Source: Myxococcota bacterium (GTDB lineage: Bacteria; Myxococcota_A; UBA796; JAFGLY01). Taken from it: a DNA stretch of 52,804 nt. Under the pieces are notes generated by a model that saw only the letters and a program-made list of their open reading frames with translations, did not search any database and was not told where the DNA came from. Positions 37,392 through 45,875 of this stretch are shown piece after piece (position 1 is the stretch's first letter; each line of letters opens with the position of its first letter). A program made the translations under genes and the position numbers. The DNA lies in the NCBI GenBank assembly GCA_024276675.1, contig JAJRWT010000047.1:1-52804 (forward strand). Direction: 5' to 3'.

Positions 37392-39644
37392 ATGAAGGAT
37401 CTCGTTCTGCTGCTCTCGATAGCAACCGTTTCGACTTGCCTGGGTTGCTCCGGCCAGGTTGAGACCTGTCCCGATCCCTGGTACCACGACGCCGATGGTG
37501 ACCTGTACGGAGACCCGGCAGACAGCCTGGTGGGCTGCGAGTCTCCTTCCGGCTACGTCGCCCAGGCCGGCGACTGCGACGACTCCTCGGCGGACATCAA
37601 CCCCGCAGCATCGGAGTCCTGCAACGGCGTAGACGACGACTGCAACGGCACCACCGACGACGACTATGCCATCGACGCCCCCACCTGGTACAAGGATCGC
37701 GACCAGGACGGCTACGGCGATCCCTCGGCCACCACCCGGGCATGCACCCAACCACAGGGCTACGTGAGCGACCAGCAGGACTGCGACGACCTGGACTCCA
37801 CGATAAACCCCGCCGCCCTCGAACTCTGTGACGGACTGGACAACGACTGCGACGGCCTCTCGGACGACCAGGACCCAGGCCTGGACAGCTCTTCCGCCAC
37901 CAGGTGGTACCTGGACGCCGACTCCGACGGCTTTGGCGGCTGGGGCACTTCCACGCTGGCATGTGAGCCCCCCTCCGGCTACGCTGAAGATCAAAGCGAC
38001 TGCGACGACGATGACCCCGGGGTCAACCCCGACGCCACCGAGACCTGCAACGGCATCGACGACGACTGCGATGGCCTCGTGGACGACGGCGACCCCGGCC
38101 TGGATACCTCCTCGGCCTACACTTGGTACCTGGACGCCGACTCCGACGGCTTTGGCGACGCCCTGGTCTCCGTGTCGGCCTGCGACCCACCTGATGGCTA
38201 CCTGGCCGACTCCACGGATTGCGACGACACACAGTACGAGGTCAACCCCGCGGCTCCTGAACTATGCGGCGACGGAGTGGACAACGATTGTGACGGCACC
38301 GCCACCGGCTGCATTCCGGAGGGTGTGGTGGACCTTGCCGAGGCCGACGCCAGGTTCTTCGGCAGCCAGGAAAACTCCTTCGCGGGTTTTTCCGTTGCCG
38401 GCGTGGGCGACACCAACGGCGACGGCAGCGACGACATCCTGCTGGCGGCCCCCTTTACCGGAGACAACGACGGAACGGTCTACCTGTTTCCAGGCCCGGT
38501 GGTGGGTGATCACTACCTGGACGACTCCGCCATCACCATCACCGGCAGAGAGGCCTACGCCCTGCTGGGGCACTCGGTGGCCGGTGTGGGCGACACCGAC
38601 GCCGACGGCTTCGATGACATCCTGCTGGGAGCGCCCAACGTCAACGCCACGGGCTACGCCAGCGGGGCGGCCTACCTGCTGACGGGCCCCATCACCGACG
38701 ACACGACCCTGGCCGGGGCCGACGCAACCCTGGAAGGCCAGGACGCCTTCGACCAGGCCGGCTTCTGCGTATCGGGCGGCGGCGACACCAACGGCGATGG
38801 CTACGAAGACATGCTGGTGGGAACCTGGATGGCCATGGACACGGGAGCGGCATACCTGGTGCGGGGTCCAGTTGCCGGCTCCATCTCCCTGGCCGACGCC
38901 GAGGCCACCTTCCTTGGCGAAACACCCGGAGATTCCGCTGGTTACTCCGTGTCCGGCGGAGGCGACACCAACGGTGACGGCCTCGCAGACACCCTGGTTG
39001 GAGCCCCGTACGGCGACTCTGGAGCGGAGGACTCGGGTACGGCCTACCTGTTGCTGGGACCGCTCAGCGGCGAAACGGAGCTGGGCGATGCCCACGCCCG
39101 CTTCATCGGCGAACGAGCCACCGACTCGGCCGGAATTTCCGTGTCCCTCACCGGCGATGTAGACGGCGACGGCTACCACGACATCCTGCTTGGTGCCAGC
39201 GACCAGGACTCCGGGGCCCCGGATGCGGGCGCCGTGTACCTGGTATCGGGGCCCATCACCGGAGATCTGGACCTGGCTCTCGCCGATTCCAGGTTGCTGG
39301 GCGAAGAGGAAGGCGACATCGCCGGCTACTCCACGGCCAGCCCGGGCGACATCGACGGCGACGGCTTCGATGACATACTGGTGGGAGCCCCCGGCGCCGA
39401 CCGGGGAGGCGACGCCGCCGGAATGGTCTACCTGGTACTCGGCCCCATAACCGGAGAATTCGACCTGGGGGCGGCGGACGCCCTGCTGGTGGGCGAAAAC
39501 GCCATGGATCTGGCAGGGATTTGCGTGACCGGTGCCGGCGACATGGACGGCGACCACCACGCCGATATTCTGTTGGGTGCTATCGGCAACGGAACGGGAG
39601 CCTACCGGGGTGGAGCGGCCTACCTGCTCTTGTCCGATGGATAG
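37392..39644 (+). CDS. surface lipoprotein with MopE-type metal-binding repeats and FG-GAP repeats, copy 1
   Basis: The 750-aa product has a lipoprotein-like signal peptide (Cys19). About five Cys-rich repeats (residues 25-310) follow, of the form DADGD-x-YGDP ... GY ... DCDD ... NP-A-E-x-CNGVDDDCDG, known from MopE and Myxococcota surface proteins and expected to bind Ca or Cu. The rest (about 320-750) is a run of seven FG-GAP/integrin-alpha-like repeats such as VAGVGDTNGDGSDDILLAAP, which should form a beta-propeller. The start was placed at 37392, where the signal peptide begins; the frame upstream to 37191 is not protein-like. A close paralogue follows 102 bases later. Likely role: adhesion or extracellular calcium-dependent structure. 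Confidence 0.85.
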   Translation: MKDLVLLLSIATVSTCLGCSGQVETCPDPWYHDADGDLYGDPADSLVGCESPSGYVAQAGDCDDSSADINPAASESCNGVDDDCNGTTDDDYAIDAPTWYKDRDQDGYGDPSATTRACTQPQGYVSDQQDCDDLDSTINPAALELCDGLDNDCDGLSDDQDPGLDSSSATRWYLDADSDGFGGWGTSTLACEPPSGYAEDQSDCDDDDPGVNPDATETCNGIDDDCDGLVDDGDPGLDTSSAYTWYLDADSDGFGDALVSVSACDPPDGYLADSTDCDDTQYEVNPAAPELCGDGVDNDCDGTATGCIPEGVVDLAEADARFFGSQENSFAGFSVAGVGDTNGDGSDDILLAAPFTGDNDGTVYLFPGPVVGDHYLDDSAITITGREAYALLGHSVAGVGDTDADGFDDILLGAPNVNATGYASGAAYLLTGPITDDTTLAGADATLEGQDAFDQAGFCVSGGGDTNGDGYEDMLVGTWMAMDTGAAYLVRGPVAGSISLADAEATFLGETPGDSAGYSVSGGGDTNGDGLADTLVGAPYGDSGAEDSGTAYLLLGPLSGETELGDAHARFIGERATDSAGISVSLTGDVDGDGYHDILLGASDQDSGAPDAGAVYLVSGPITGDLDLALADSRLLGEEEGDIAGYSTASPGDIDGDGFDDILVGAPGADRGGDAAGMVYLVLGPITGEFDLGAADALLVGENAMDLAGICVTGAGDMDGDHHADILLGAIGNGTGAYRGGAAYLLLSDG

Positions 39645-39654
39645 TCCCTCTTGC

Positions 39655-39669
39655 GGGCGCGACGCGCCC
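39655..39669. terminator. GC-rich hairpin between the tandem surface-protein genes
   Basis: GGGCGCGACGCGCCC is a perfect palindrome 10 bases after the stop of the first gene. No T tract follows, so it may pause or stabilise the transcript and need not terminate it. Confidence 0.3.
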
Positions 39670-39746
39670 ACCACGTTTCCACCGAATTTTCCCCAGCCAA
39701 GCGCTCTTCCCGGGATTCCCGGGTCCAGTAACAGGACTTTTCAACC

Positions 39747-42245
39747 ATGAACAAGCCATTCCCCCCGTTACTATTCGCACTTCTCCTGGCGCTTCCGCTC
39801 CAGTCATGTACCGAAGGCACCGAGTTCTGCGCCGACCTGTGGTACCTGGACGCCGACGGCGACGGGTTCGGCGACCCATACACCAGCGACGTCGGCTGCG
39901 ATGCCCCGGCGGGCTACATCTCCGACAACAGCGACTGCGACGACAGCCTTGCCGACATCAACCCCCAGGCCACAGAGTACTGCGACGGCGTTGACAACGA
40001 CTGCGACGGGCAATTCGACGAAGACGACGCCGCCGACGCCACGCTCTGGTACATCGACGAAGACGGGGACGGCTACGGTGATGTCGGCACCACTAGCTAC
40101 GCGTGCCAGGAACCCCAGTGGTACGTGGACAACCACCAGGACTGCGACGACATGGATCCCCAGGTCAACCCCGATGCCAACGAGATCTGCGATGGCCTGG
40201 ACAACGACTGCGATTACCTGCTGGACGACGACGACCCATCCCTGGACGCCTCCAGCGCCCACACCTGGTACGCCGACGCCGACGGCGACGGCTACGGCGA
40301 TGCCGACTCATCCATGCTCTCCTGCCAGCTTCCATCCGGCTACACCGACAACGACAGCGACTGCGACGACACCGCTCCCCACATCAACCCCGGAGCCGGC
40401 GAGACCTGCAACGGCCTGGACGACGACTGCGACGGGCTCGTGGACGACGACGACGACAGCCTGGACACCAGCACGGGCTCCACATGGTACGCCGACGCCT
40501 ACGGCGACGGCTACGGCGATGCCGACACCACCACCATGAGCTGCCTGACCCCCGCGGGATTCGTCGCCGACGCAACCGACTGCGACGACGCGGAAGCCGA
40601 AGTCAACCCCATGGCCACCGAGGAATGCGACACTGTGGACAACGACTGTGACGGGCTCGTGGACGACGACGACGACAGCCTGGACACCAGCACGGGCTCC
40701 ACATGGTACGCCGATACCGACGGCGACGGCTACGGCGACCCATCATCCACCACCATGGCCTGCACTCCACCATCCGGCTACGTGACCAGCGACACCGACT
40801 GCGACGACGACGATGCCACCGTCAGCCCGGGGCTCCCCGAAATCTGCGGCGACGGCGTGGACAACAACTGCGACGGCGGGGCCGCCGGTTGCATACCCGC
40901 GGGTGACGTGGACCTGGCCGAGGCCCGGGCCACGCTCCTGGGCGAACACAGCGATGACACCGCCGGAATGTCGGTTTCCTTCGCCGGAGACGTCGACGGC
41001 GACGGCATCGACGACGTCCTGGTGGGAGCCCTGGGCCACGACGACTACAACATCGACAATGGCACGGCATACCTTCTGCTGGGCCCCCTCTCCGGCACCA
41101 TGGACCTGGTGGACGCCCACGCCACCATGGTGGGCGAAGGCTCCACCGACCACGCGGGCTACTCCGTTTCGGGCGCCGGGGATGTGGATGGCGACGGCCT
41201 AGACGACATCCTGGTGGGAGCACCATACCACGACACCGCCGGATTCAACGACGGCATGGCCTACCTTCTGACTGGACCCATCAGCGGTGAAATCGCTCTC
41301 GGCGACGCCGATGCCAGGATCTCCGGCGCCTCCAGCGGCGACTACGCGGGCTGGGCCGTCTCCAGCGCGGGAGACTTCGACGGTGACGGCATGGACGACC
41401 TGCTGGTGGGTTGCCCCTACGCCGACACCGTCACCTCGGGCAGCGGCGCCGCCTACCTCCTGCTTGGTCCCGTCACCGGCCACCTGTCCCTGGCCCATGC
41501 CGACGCCGGTTTCCTGGGCGAGGATGCCAACGACTTCGCCGGCATCGCCCTGGCGGGCGCCGGAGATATCAACGGCGACGGCCTGGACGACATCCTGGTG
41601 GGAGCCACCTACAACGACGCCGGCAGCACCGACGGCGGCACCGCGTACCTGGTACTGGGCCCCACCCTTGGCGACCTTCGCCTGGCGATGTCCCACGCCC
41701 GGCTCCTTGGTGAGGATACCTGGGACTACGCCGGTTGTTCCGTCGCCGGGGCCGGAGACGTGGATGGCGACGGCTTCGACGACATCCTGGTGGGCGCGGA
41801 TGGCCAGGGCGCGGGTGGAACGGTGGCTGGCGCCGCCTACCTGGTCCTGGGACCCGTCACCGGCGACCTTCCCCTGGCCGAAGCCGACGCCAAGCTGGTG
41901 GGGGAGTCCGCCGAGGATCACGCTGGAGAATCCGTCGCCGGGGCCGGAGACGTGGATGGCGACGGCTTCGACGACATCCTGGTGGGCGCTCCCGACAACA
42001 GCTCCGCCCACGATTCCGCGGGCGCCGCCTACCTGGTCCTGGGGCCCGTGACAGGCGAGCTGGATCTCTCTGACGCCCACGCCCGCATCCTGGGCGAGAA
42101 CCCCGGTGACCACGCCGGCTGCTCCGTATCCGGTGCCGGAGACCTGGACGGCGATGGCAACGCCGACATCCTGCTGGGCGCCTACGGCAACTCCACCGGC
42201 GGCTCCTTTGCCGGGGCCGCCTACCTGCTGGTGTCGGACATGTAG
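39747..42245 (+). CDS. surface lipoprotein with MopE-type and FG-GAP repeats, copy 2
   Basis: The 832-aa paralogue of the preceding protein has a signal peptide with lipobox PLQSC (Cys21). Six MopE-type repeats (about residues 28-385) contain motifs such as WYADADGDGYGDADSS and ETCNGLDDDCDGLVDDDDDSLDTS; two neighbouring repeats are almost identical, pointing to recent duplication or recombination inside the gene. Eight FG-GAP repeats (about 395-830) follow, each with a GAGDVDGDGFDDILVGA-like calcium loop. AGGA precedes the ATG. The two genes look like a tandem duplication followed by repeat-number change. Confidence 0.86.
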   Translation: MNKPFPPLLFALLLALPLQSCTEGTEFCADLWYLDADGDGFGDPYTSDVGCDAPAGYISDNSDCDDSLADINPQATEYCDGVDNDCDGQFDEDDAADATLWYIDEDGDGYGDVGTTSYACQEPQWYVDNHQDCDDMDPQVNPDANEICDGLDNDCDYLLDDDDPSLDASSAHTWYADADGDGYGDADSSMLSCQLPSGYTDNDSDCDDTAPHINPGAGETCNGLDDDCDGLVDDDDDSLDTSTGSTWYADAYGDGYGDADTTTMSCLTPAGFVADATDCDDAEAEVNPMATEECDTVDNDCDGLVDDDDDSLDTSTGSTWYADTDGDGYGDPSSTTMACTPPSGYVTSDTDCDDDDATVSPGLPEICGDGVDNNCDGGAAGCIPAGDVDLAEARATLLGEHSDDTAGMSVSFAGDVDGDGIDDVLVGALGHDDYNIDNGTAYLLLGPLSGTMDLVDAHATMVGEGSTDHAGYSVSGAGDVDGDGLDDILVGAPYHDTAGFNDGMAYLLTGPISGEIALGDADARISGASSGDYAGWAVSSAGDFDGDGMDDLLVGCPYADTVTSGSGAAYLLLGPVTGHLSLAHADAGFLGEDANDFAGIALAGAGDINGDGLDDILVGATYNDAGSTDGGTAYLVLGPTLGDLRLAMSHARLLGEDTWDYAGCSVAGAGDVDGDGFDDILVGADGQGAGGTVAGAAYLVLGPVTGDLPLAEADAKLVGESAEDHAGESVAGAGDVDGDGFDDILVGAPDNSSAHDSAGAAYLVLGPVTGELDLSDAHARILGENPGDHAGCSVSGAGDLDGDGNADILLGAYGNSTGGSFAGAAYLLVSDM

Positions 42246-42406
42246 AACCTGCGTTCCCCGGCTTCGCGGCGCTCAACGGGTCTGGCGGTGTCGTTTTTCC
42301 GGGACCAGAATCCTCCAGCACTGCTGTCCGCCCGTCCCACCACTCCCCCACCGACGCCAGGCCAAGGTGAAAGCTGCCCCACGGTGGCACAAGCCCGGGA
42401 AAGCCC

Positions 42407-43054
42407 ATGCACGAAAAACAGAAGGCAGCCAGGATAGCGCTCATCCTGGATGAACTCTATCCCATGCCGGAGATACCACTGCGCCACGGGGATCCCTTCA
42501 CCCTCCTGGTGGCCACGGTCCTGAGCGCCCAGACCACGGACAAGAAGGTGAACCAGGCAACTCCCGCCCTCTTCGCCCGCGCACCCGACGCCAGGGCCAT
42601 GGCCGCGCTGGACCTGAACGAGATCCACGGATTCATTCGCACCGTGGGGCTGGCCAATAGCAAGGCACGCTACCTGAAAGCACTCTCGGAGATCCTGGTC
42701 CATGAGCACGGAGGCCAGGTGCCCCGTTCGTTCCGACAACTGGAGGCCCTTCCTGGAGTGGGCCACAAGACCGCCTCGGTGGTGATGTCACAGGCATTCG
42801 GCGTCCCTGCCTTCCCGGTGGACACCCACATACACCGCCTGGCGGCCCGTTGGGGTCTGTCCGACGGCAGCAGCGTGACCCGCACCGAGGCAGACCTGAA
42901 GCGTATCTTCCACGAGTCGTGCTGGAACAAGCGGCACTTGCAGATCATCTACTTCGGTCGTCAGCACTGCCCCGCCCGGGGCCACGTGGCCAGGGACTGC
43001 CCCATCTGCAGTTGGGCCGCTCCCGGGGAAGGAGCGGACCGCCCCCGCCAATGA
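42407..43054 (+). CDS. nth: endonuclease III
   Basis: The 215-aa DNA glycosylase/AP lyase removes oxidised pyrimidines in base-excision repair. The helix-hairpin-helix LEALPGVGHKTASVV contains the catalytic Lys, and FPVDTHIHRLAARW has the catalytic Asp. The early block DPFTLLVATVLSAQTTDKKVNQATP is diagnostic. The iron-sulfur loop is unusual: the end of the protein shows only three Cys (HCPARGHVARDCPICSW) and no fourth Cys, whereas the classical pattern is C-x6-C-x2-C-x5-C. Such shortened loops are seen in some bacterial homologues, but cluster content is uncertain. It ends 21 bases from the convergent membrane protein gene. Confidence 0.9.
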   Translation: MHEKQKAARIALILDELYPMPEIPLRHGDPFTLLVATVLSAQTTDKKVNQATPALFARAPDARAMAALDLNEIHGFIRTVGLANSKARYLKALSEILVHEHGGQVPRSFRQLEALPGVGHKTASVVMSQAFGVPAFPVDTHIHRLAARWGLSDGSSVTRTEADLKRIFHESCWNKRHLQIIYFGRQHCPARGHVARDCPICSWAAPGEGADRPRQ

Positions 43055-43075
43055 GCAGGCTCCGGGTTGGAGCCA

Positions 43076-45739
43076 TCAATACCCGGGAGCAGCCCCCTTG
43101 ACAGGGTAGCCTGCAGTGGCCAGAAACTTCAGACGCTGGGACCGCACCTGGAGTTCCCGTTCAGGGCTCAAACCCTTGAACATTGCCCGGGGCTCCTGGA
43201 GATTCATCATGACCAGGTCCATGATCCTTCCCTCGTCGGGGTGGGGCGGGTTCCTGCCGCTGGACGCAATCGTGTCGGAACCGGTGTCGATGAGGGTGAG
43301 CGTGCGGCCCAGCCTGGGAGGCTTGTCGTCCACGATGATCTCGGCTCCACGACTCAGGCGGGACAGCACCCGCCCGTCCATCAGGAACCTGGCGGCCACT
43401 TCGTTGGCGGTCTGCCCTGGGAGCCGTCGGGAAAGCTCGGTCCCGCTGCGGTGCGCCATGCGCTGCTGCGCCGGGCCCTGCTGGACGTCTTGAGCTTCGA
43501 CGCATTCCAATACGCCTTCAACGCCCGATATCCAGCAGAGCCCGTCTCGCGACGCGCCTGGCGCCCCTCGCCTGGGCCCGAGCCGGCTGTTTCCTGCAGC
43601 CTCTTTCCCGACGGCTCCCAGCAGATTGCCGCCCTCCACGTTGCGGATACGCTCCTCCAGCTCCATGAAGTTCTGCCGGTAATCGCCGTTCCATCCCGCC
43701 AGGAAGAGCAACGAACCGGCTCTGGACGAGAACATGGCGCTATTGGGAAACACCTCCACGAAGGTGGCTATGACGCGCTTGAAGCCCTCGACGGTGAGCA
43801 TGTGGGGATGCAGCTTCTGCATGTAGATGCCGCCGGGGGAGAGCCGCTGGCGAGCGATGCGGAAGAACTCGCGAGTGGAGAGTTCCAGGTAGCCGGAATA
43901 GGCGGCCACCCCGTTGAAGACGATATCGTAGTCGGTTCTGCTGGTGAGCAGGTGGTTGCGCCCGTCGTTGGCCACCACCCGGAGGCGGGGGTTGGACATG
44001 ACGCCGTGGTTTTCGGTAGCGAAGTGGCCTGCTATCTGGGATTGCACATCGCTGATGTCAGCGGCTTCCACTTGCTCGACCCGTGGATCACTCAGGGCCA
44101 TGTCGGCTGTGCAGCCGGTGTCGAAGGACAGGATGAGGATCCTGGCGGGGTCGTCCATGAACAGCATGGGCATCCACACACCCAGGCCACCGGCAGCGAC
44201 GAATTCGCCGTTGGCGAAGAGATACCTGGTCCAGCCCTGGGCCCGCCCAACCCAGATCACTCCGTCGCTGGTGCTACGGCCGTCCTTGTAGAAATCCACC
44301 GTGAAGCGCGCCGGGATGTTGAGCCAGACCCAGTTGGGAACGGTCCCGGAAAGTGTGACAGCAAGGGCGCTGCTGGCAGAGACGCCCGCAAGCACGATGA
44401 TTGCGCGATACATGGGACGCCGGGAGGCGAGCGTGGCCAACAGCACGATTCCCAGCCCCAGGTTGACCGCGCCCAGAAGGAACAGGCTGCCCTTGGCTCC
44501 CAGCCATGGCATCAGTACGAAGCCACACACGAAGGAACCAAGGATTCCGCCCAGGGTGGAAAAGAAGTAGACGGCGCCCACTCCACTGCCAAGGGCGGAG
44601 AAGCGCCTCACGAACATGCGGTTACCCAGCGGAAAGGTAGTCCCCAGCAGGAGGGCGGGCAGGGCCACCACCAACAGCACGAAGAGCAGTTCGGGCCAGG
44701 AGATGTACATGTCGAGCCAGGTTCTGGCGCTGCTCCAGCCATCGTACCAGCTCCAGCCCTCGGCAGCTCGCATCCACAGCAGGAGCCGGGGAGCGGCCAG
44801 CGCCACGCCGCCCACCACGAGCTGCACGGTGGCGTACAGAGTCACGGGCTTCAGCCTGGCCAGGGGGCGCAGGCTGTACAACCCGGAGCCCAACCCGGTT
44901 CCCAGCAGCACCAGCAGCAGGACCAGGCTGAACACCAGGGTATGGGCGTTGGGATGGAAAAGAGCCACGATCCTTGTCCAGAGGATTTCGTAGCCGATGG
45001 CGGTGAATCCGGAGAGCAGGAAGAGCAGCAGTAGCAGGGACGAACCCCTGGCGCTTTCTTCCGGCCGCCGGGGGCCTGCTGTGATGGTCCCTGCCCATGG
45101 GCTCCAGGCCACCAGCAACGCCATGATGACGGCCAACAGGTTGGTGGCGATGGCCAGGCGATTGGTCAAGGAAAGGCCGAGGGCGTTGAGGAACACAAAA
45201 CCCGTGAGGGCACAACCCAGGGCTGCTCCCAGGGTGTTGACGCCGTAGAGCCTGCCCAGGTGAACGCCGATGGTGGAGCGACGAGACACGTAGAATCGAG
45301 CCAGGGCAGGCAACGTCGCTCCCATGGCAACGGTGGGAACCAGCAGCAGGAAGCAGGCCAGCAGGAAGCGCAGCAGTATGTGCCCGAAGAAGCTCAGTTG
45401 CAGGTTGTCGTGTACGCGGTTGTAGAAGAAGGTCGTGAGAGAGAGAGCCATGGGGAAGGCTGCGCCGCAGGCGGCTATCACCAGCTCCAGGATCGCGTAC
45501 AGCAGCAGGGGAGATTTGAACCTGTCCACCACCCGCCCCAACGACAGGGCGCCCAGGGCCATGCCCAGCATGAACACGCACACGACGGTGGTGATGGCGT
45601 GGTAGGTGACCCCGAAGAGGTAGACCAGGTACTTGATCCAGACCATCTCGTAGACGAGCGTGGAAAAACCCGAAAGGAAAAAAGCCGCCAACAGTACGGA
45701 CTTCAACGCCCCGACTCCGCGCCTTTTCCTTCCTCCCAT
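43076..45739 (-). CDS. spermidine synthase-like domain fused to polytopic membrane domain, carrying an in-frame repeat insertion
   Basis: From ATG 45739 (GGAGGAG 6 bases upstream) the product is 887 aa. About twelve hydrophobic helices (residues 15-500) begin with SVLLAAFFLSGFSTLVYEMVWIK, a signature of membrane-fused spermidine synthase-like proteins. A soluble methyltransferase-fold domain follows, with ARILILSFDTGCTADMALSDPRVEQVEAADIS and RLRVVANDGRNHLLTS. The aminopropyltransferase motif GGGDG is not intact, so polyamine synthesis is doubtful. Between LEERIRNVEGGN and QTANEVAARFLMDG, at about residues 707-775, lies a whole copy of the dispersed element, read through without a stop. The end of the protein resumes with GAEIIVDDKPPRLGRT. 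It follows the CAP-domain gene by 136 bases on the same strand. Confidence 0.78.
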   Translation of the reverse strand: MGGRKRRGVGALKSVLLAAFFLSGFSTLVYEMVWIKYLVYLFGVTYHAITTVVCVFMLGMALGALSLGRVVDRFKSPLLLYAILELVIAACGAAFPMALSLTTFFYNRVHDNLQLSFFGHILLRFLLACFLLLVPTVAMGATLPALARFYVSRRSTIGVHLGRLYGVNTLGAALGCALTGFVFLNALGLSLTNRLAIATNLLAVIMALLVAWSPWAGTITAGPRRPEESARGSSLLLLLFLLSGFTAIGYEILWTRIVALFHPNAHTLVFSLVLLLVLLGTGLGSGLYSLRPLARLKPVTLYATVQLVVGGVALAAPRLLLWMRAAEGWSWYDGWSSARTWLDMYISWPELLFVLLVVALPALLLGTTFPLGNRMFVRRFSALGSGVGAVYFFSTLGGILGSFVCGFVLMPWLGAKGSLFLLGAVNLGLGIVLLATLASRRPMYRAIIVLAGVSASSALAVTLSGTVPNWVWLNIPARFTVDFYKDGRSTSDGVIWVGRAQGWTRYLFANGEFVAAGGLGVWMPMLFMDDPARILILSFDTGCTADMALSDPRVEQVEAADISDVQSQIAGHFATENHGVMSNPRLRVVANDGRNHLLTSRTDYDIVFNGVAAYSGYLELSTREFFRIARQRLSPGGIYMQKLHPHMLTVEGFKRVIATFVEVFPNSAMFSSRAGSLLFLAGWNGDYRQNFMELEERIRNVEGGNLLGAVGKEAAGNSRLGPRRGAPGASRDGLCWISGVEGVLECVEAQDVQQGPAQQRMAHRSGTELSRRLPGQTANEVAARFLMDGRVLSRLSRGAEIIVDDKPPRLGRTLTLIDTGSDTIASSGRNPPHPDEGRIMDLVMMNLQEPRAMFKGLSPERELQVRSQRLKFLATAGYPVKGAAPGY
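43417..43621. repeat. full copy of the 205-bp inverted-repeat element (copy A), inside a coding region
   Basis: The terminal repeats CTGGGAGCCGTCGGGAAAG (43417-43435) and its exact reverse complement (43603-43621) are 19 bp long. The interior matches copy B (27229-27433) in the opposite orientation without gaps. It lies within the spermidine-synthase-like gene and is translated on the minus strand as about 68 residues beginning LGAVGKEAAGNS. Exact borders and any target-site duplication are not resolved; the segment 43419-43619 is 201 bp, exactly 67 codons. Confidence 0.93.
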
Positions 45740-45875
45740 CGGTCTCTCCTCCACTGCCGCCAGCAAGAGCCATTGTGGCAGAATGCGCGGCCCAGGGAGA
45801 AGTTTCCGAGGAATTGCCACTGGATGATGATCTGGCCCAGAAAGCCCAACAGCAATTCCAGGGCGGCTGACGATA

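Noticed and set aside
38262..39674. Minus-strand open frame of 470 codons
   Set aside because: It is antisense to the FG-GAP repeats; the apparent repetition is only the shadow of those repeats.
43067..45034. Plus-strand open frame of 655 codons
   Set aside because: It is the mirror of the spermidine-synthase-like gene; it is full of Gln, Gly, His and Pro with no fold or motif, a normal result of high-GC codon bias.
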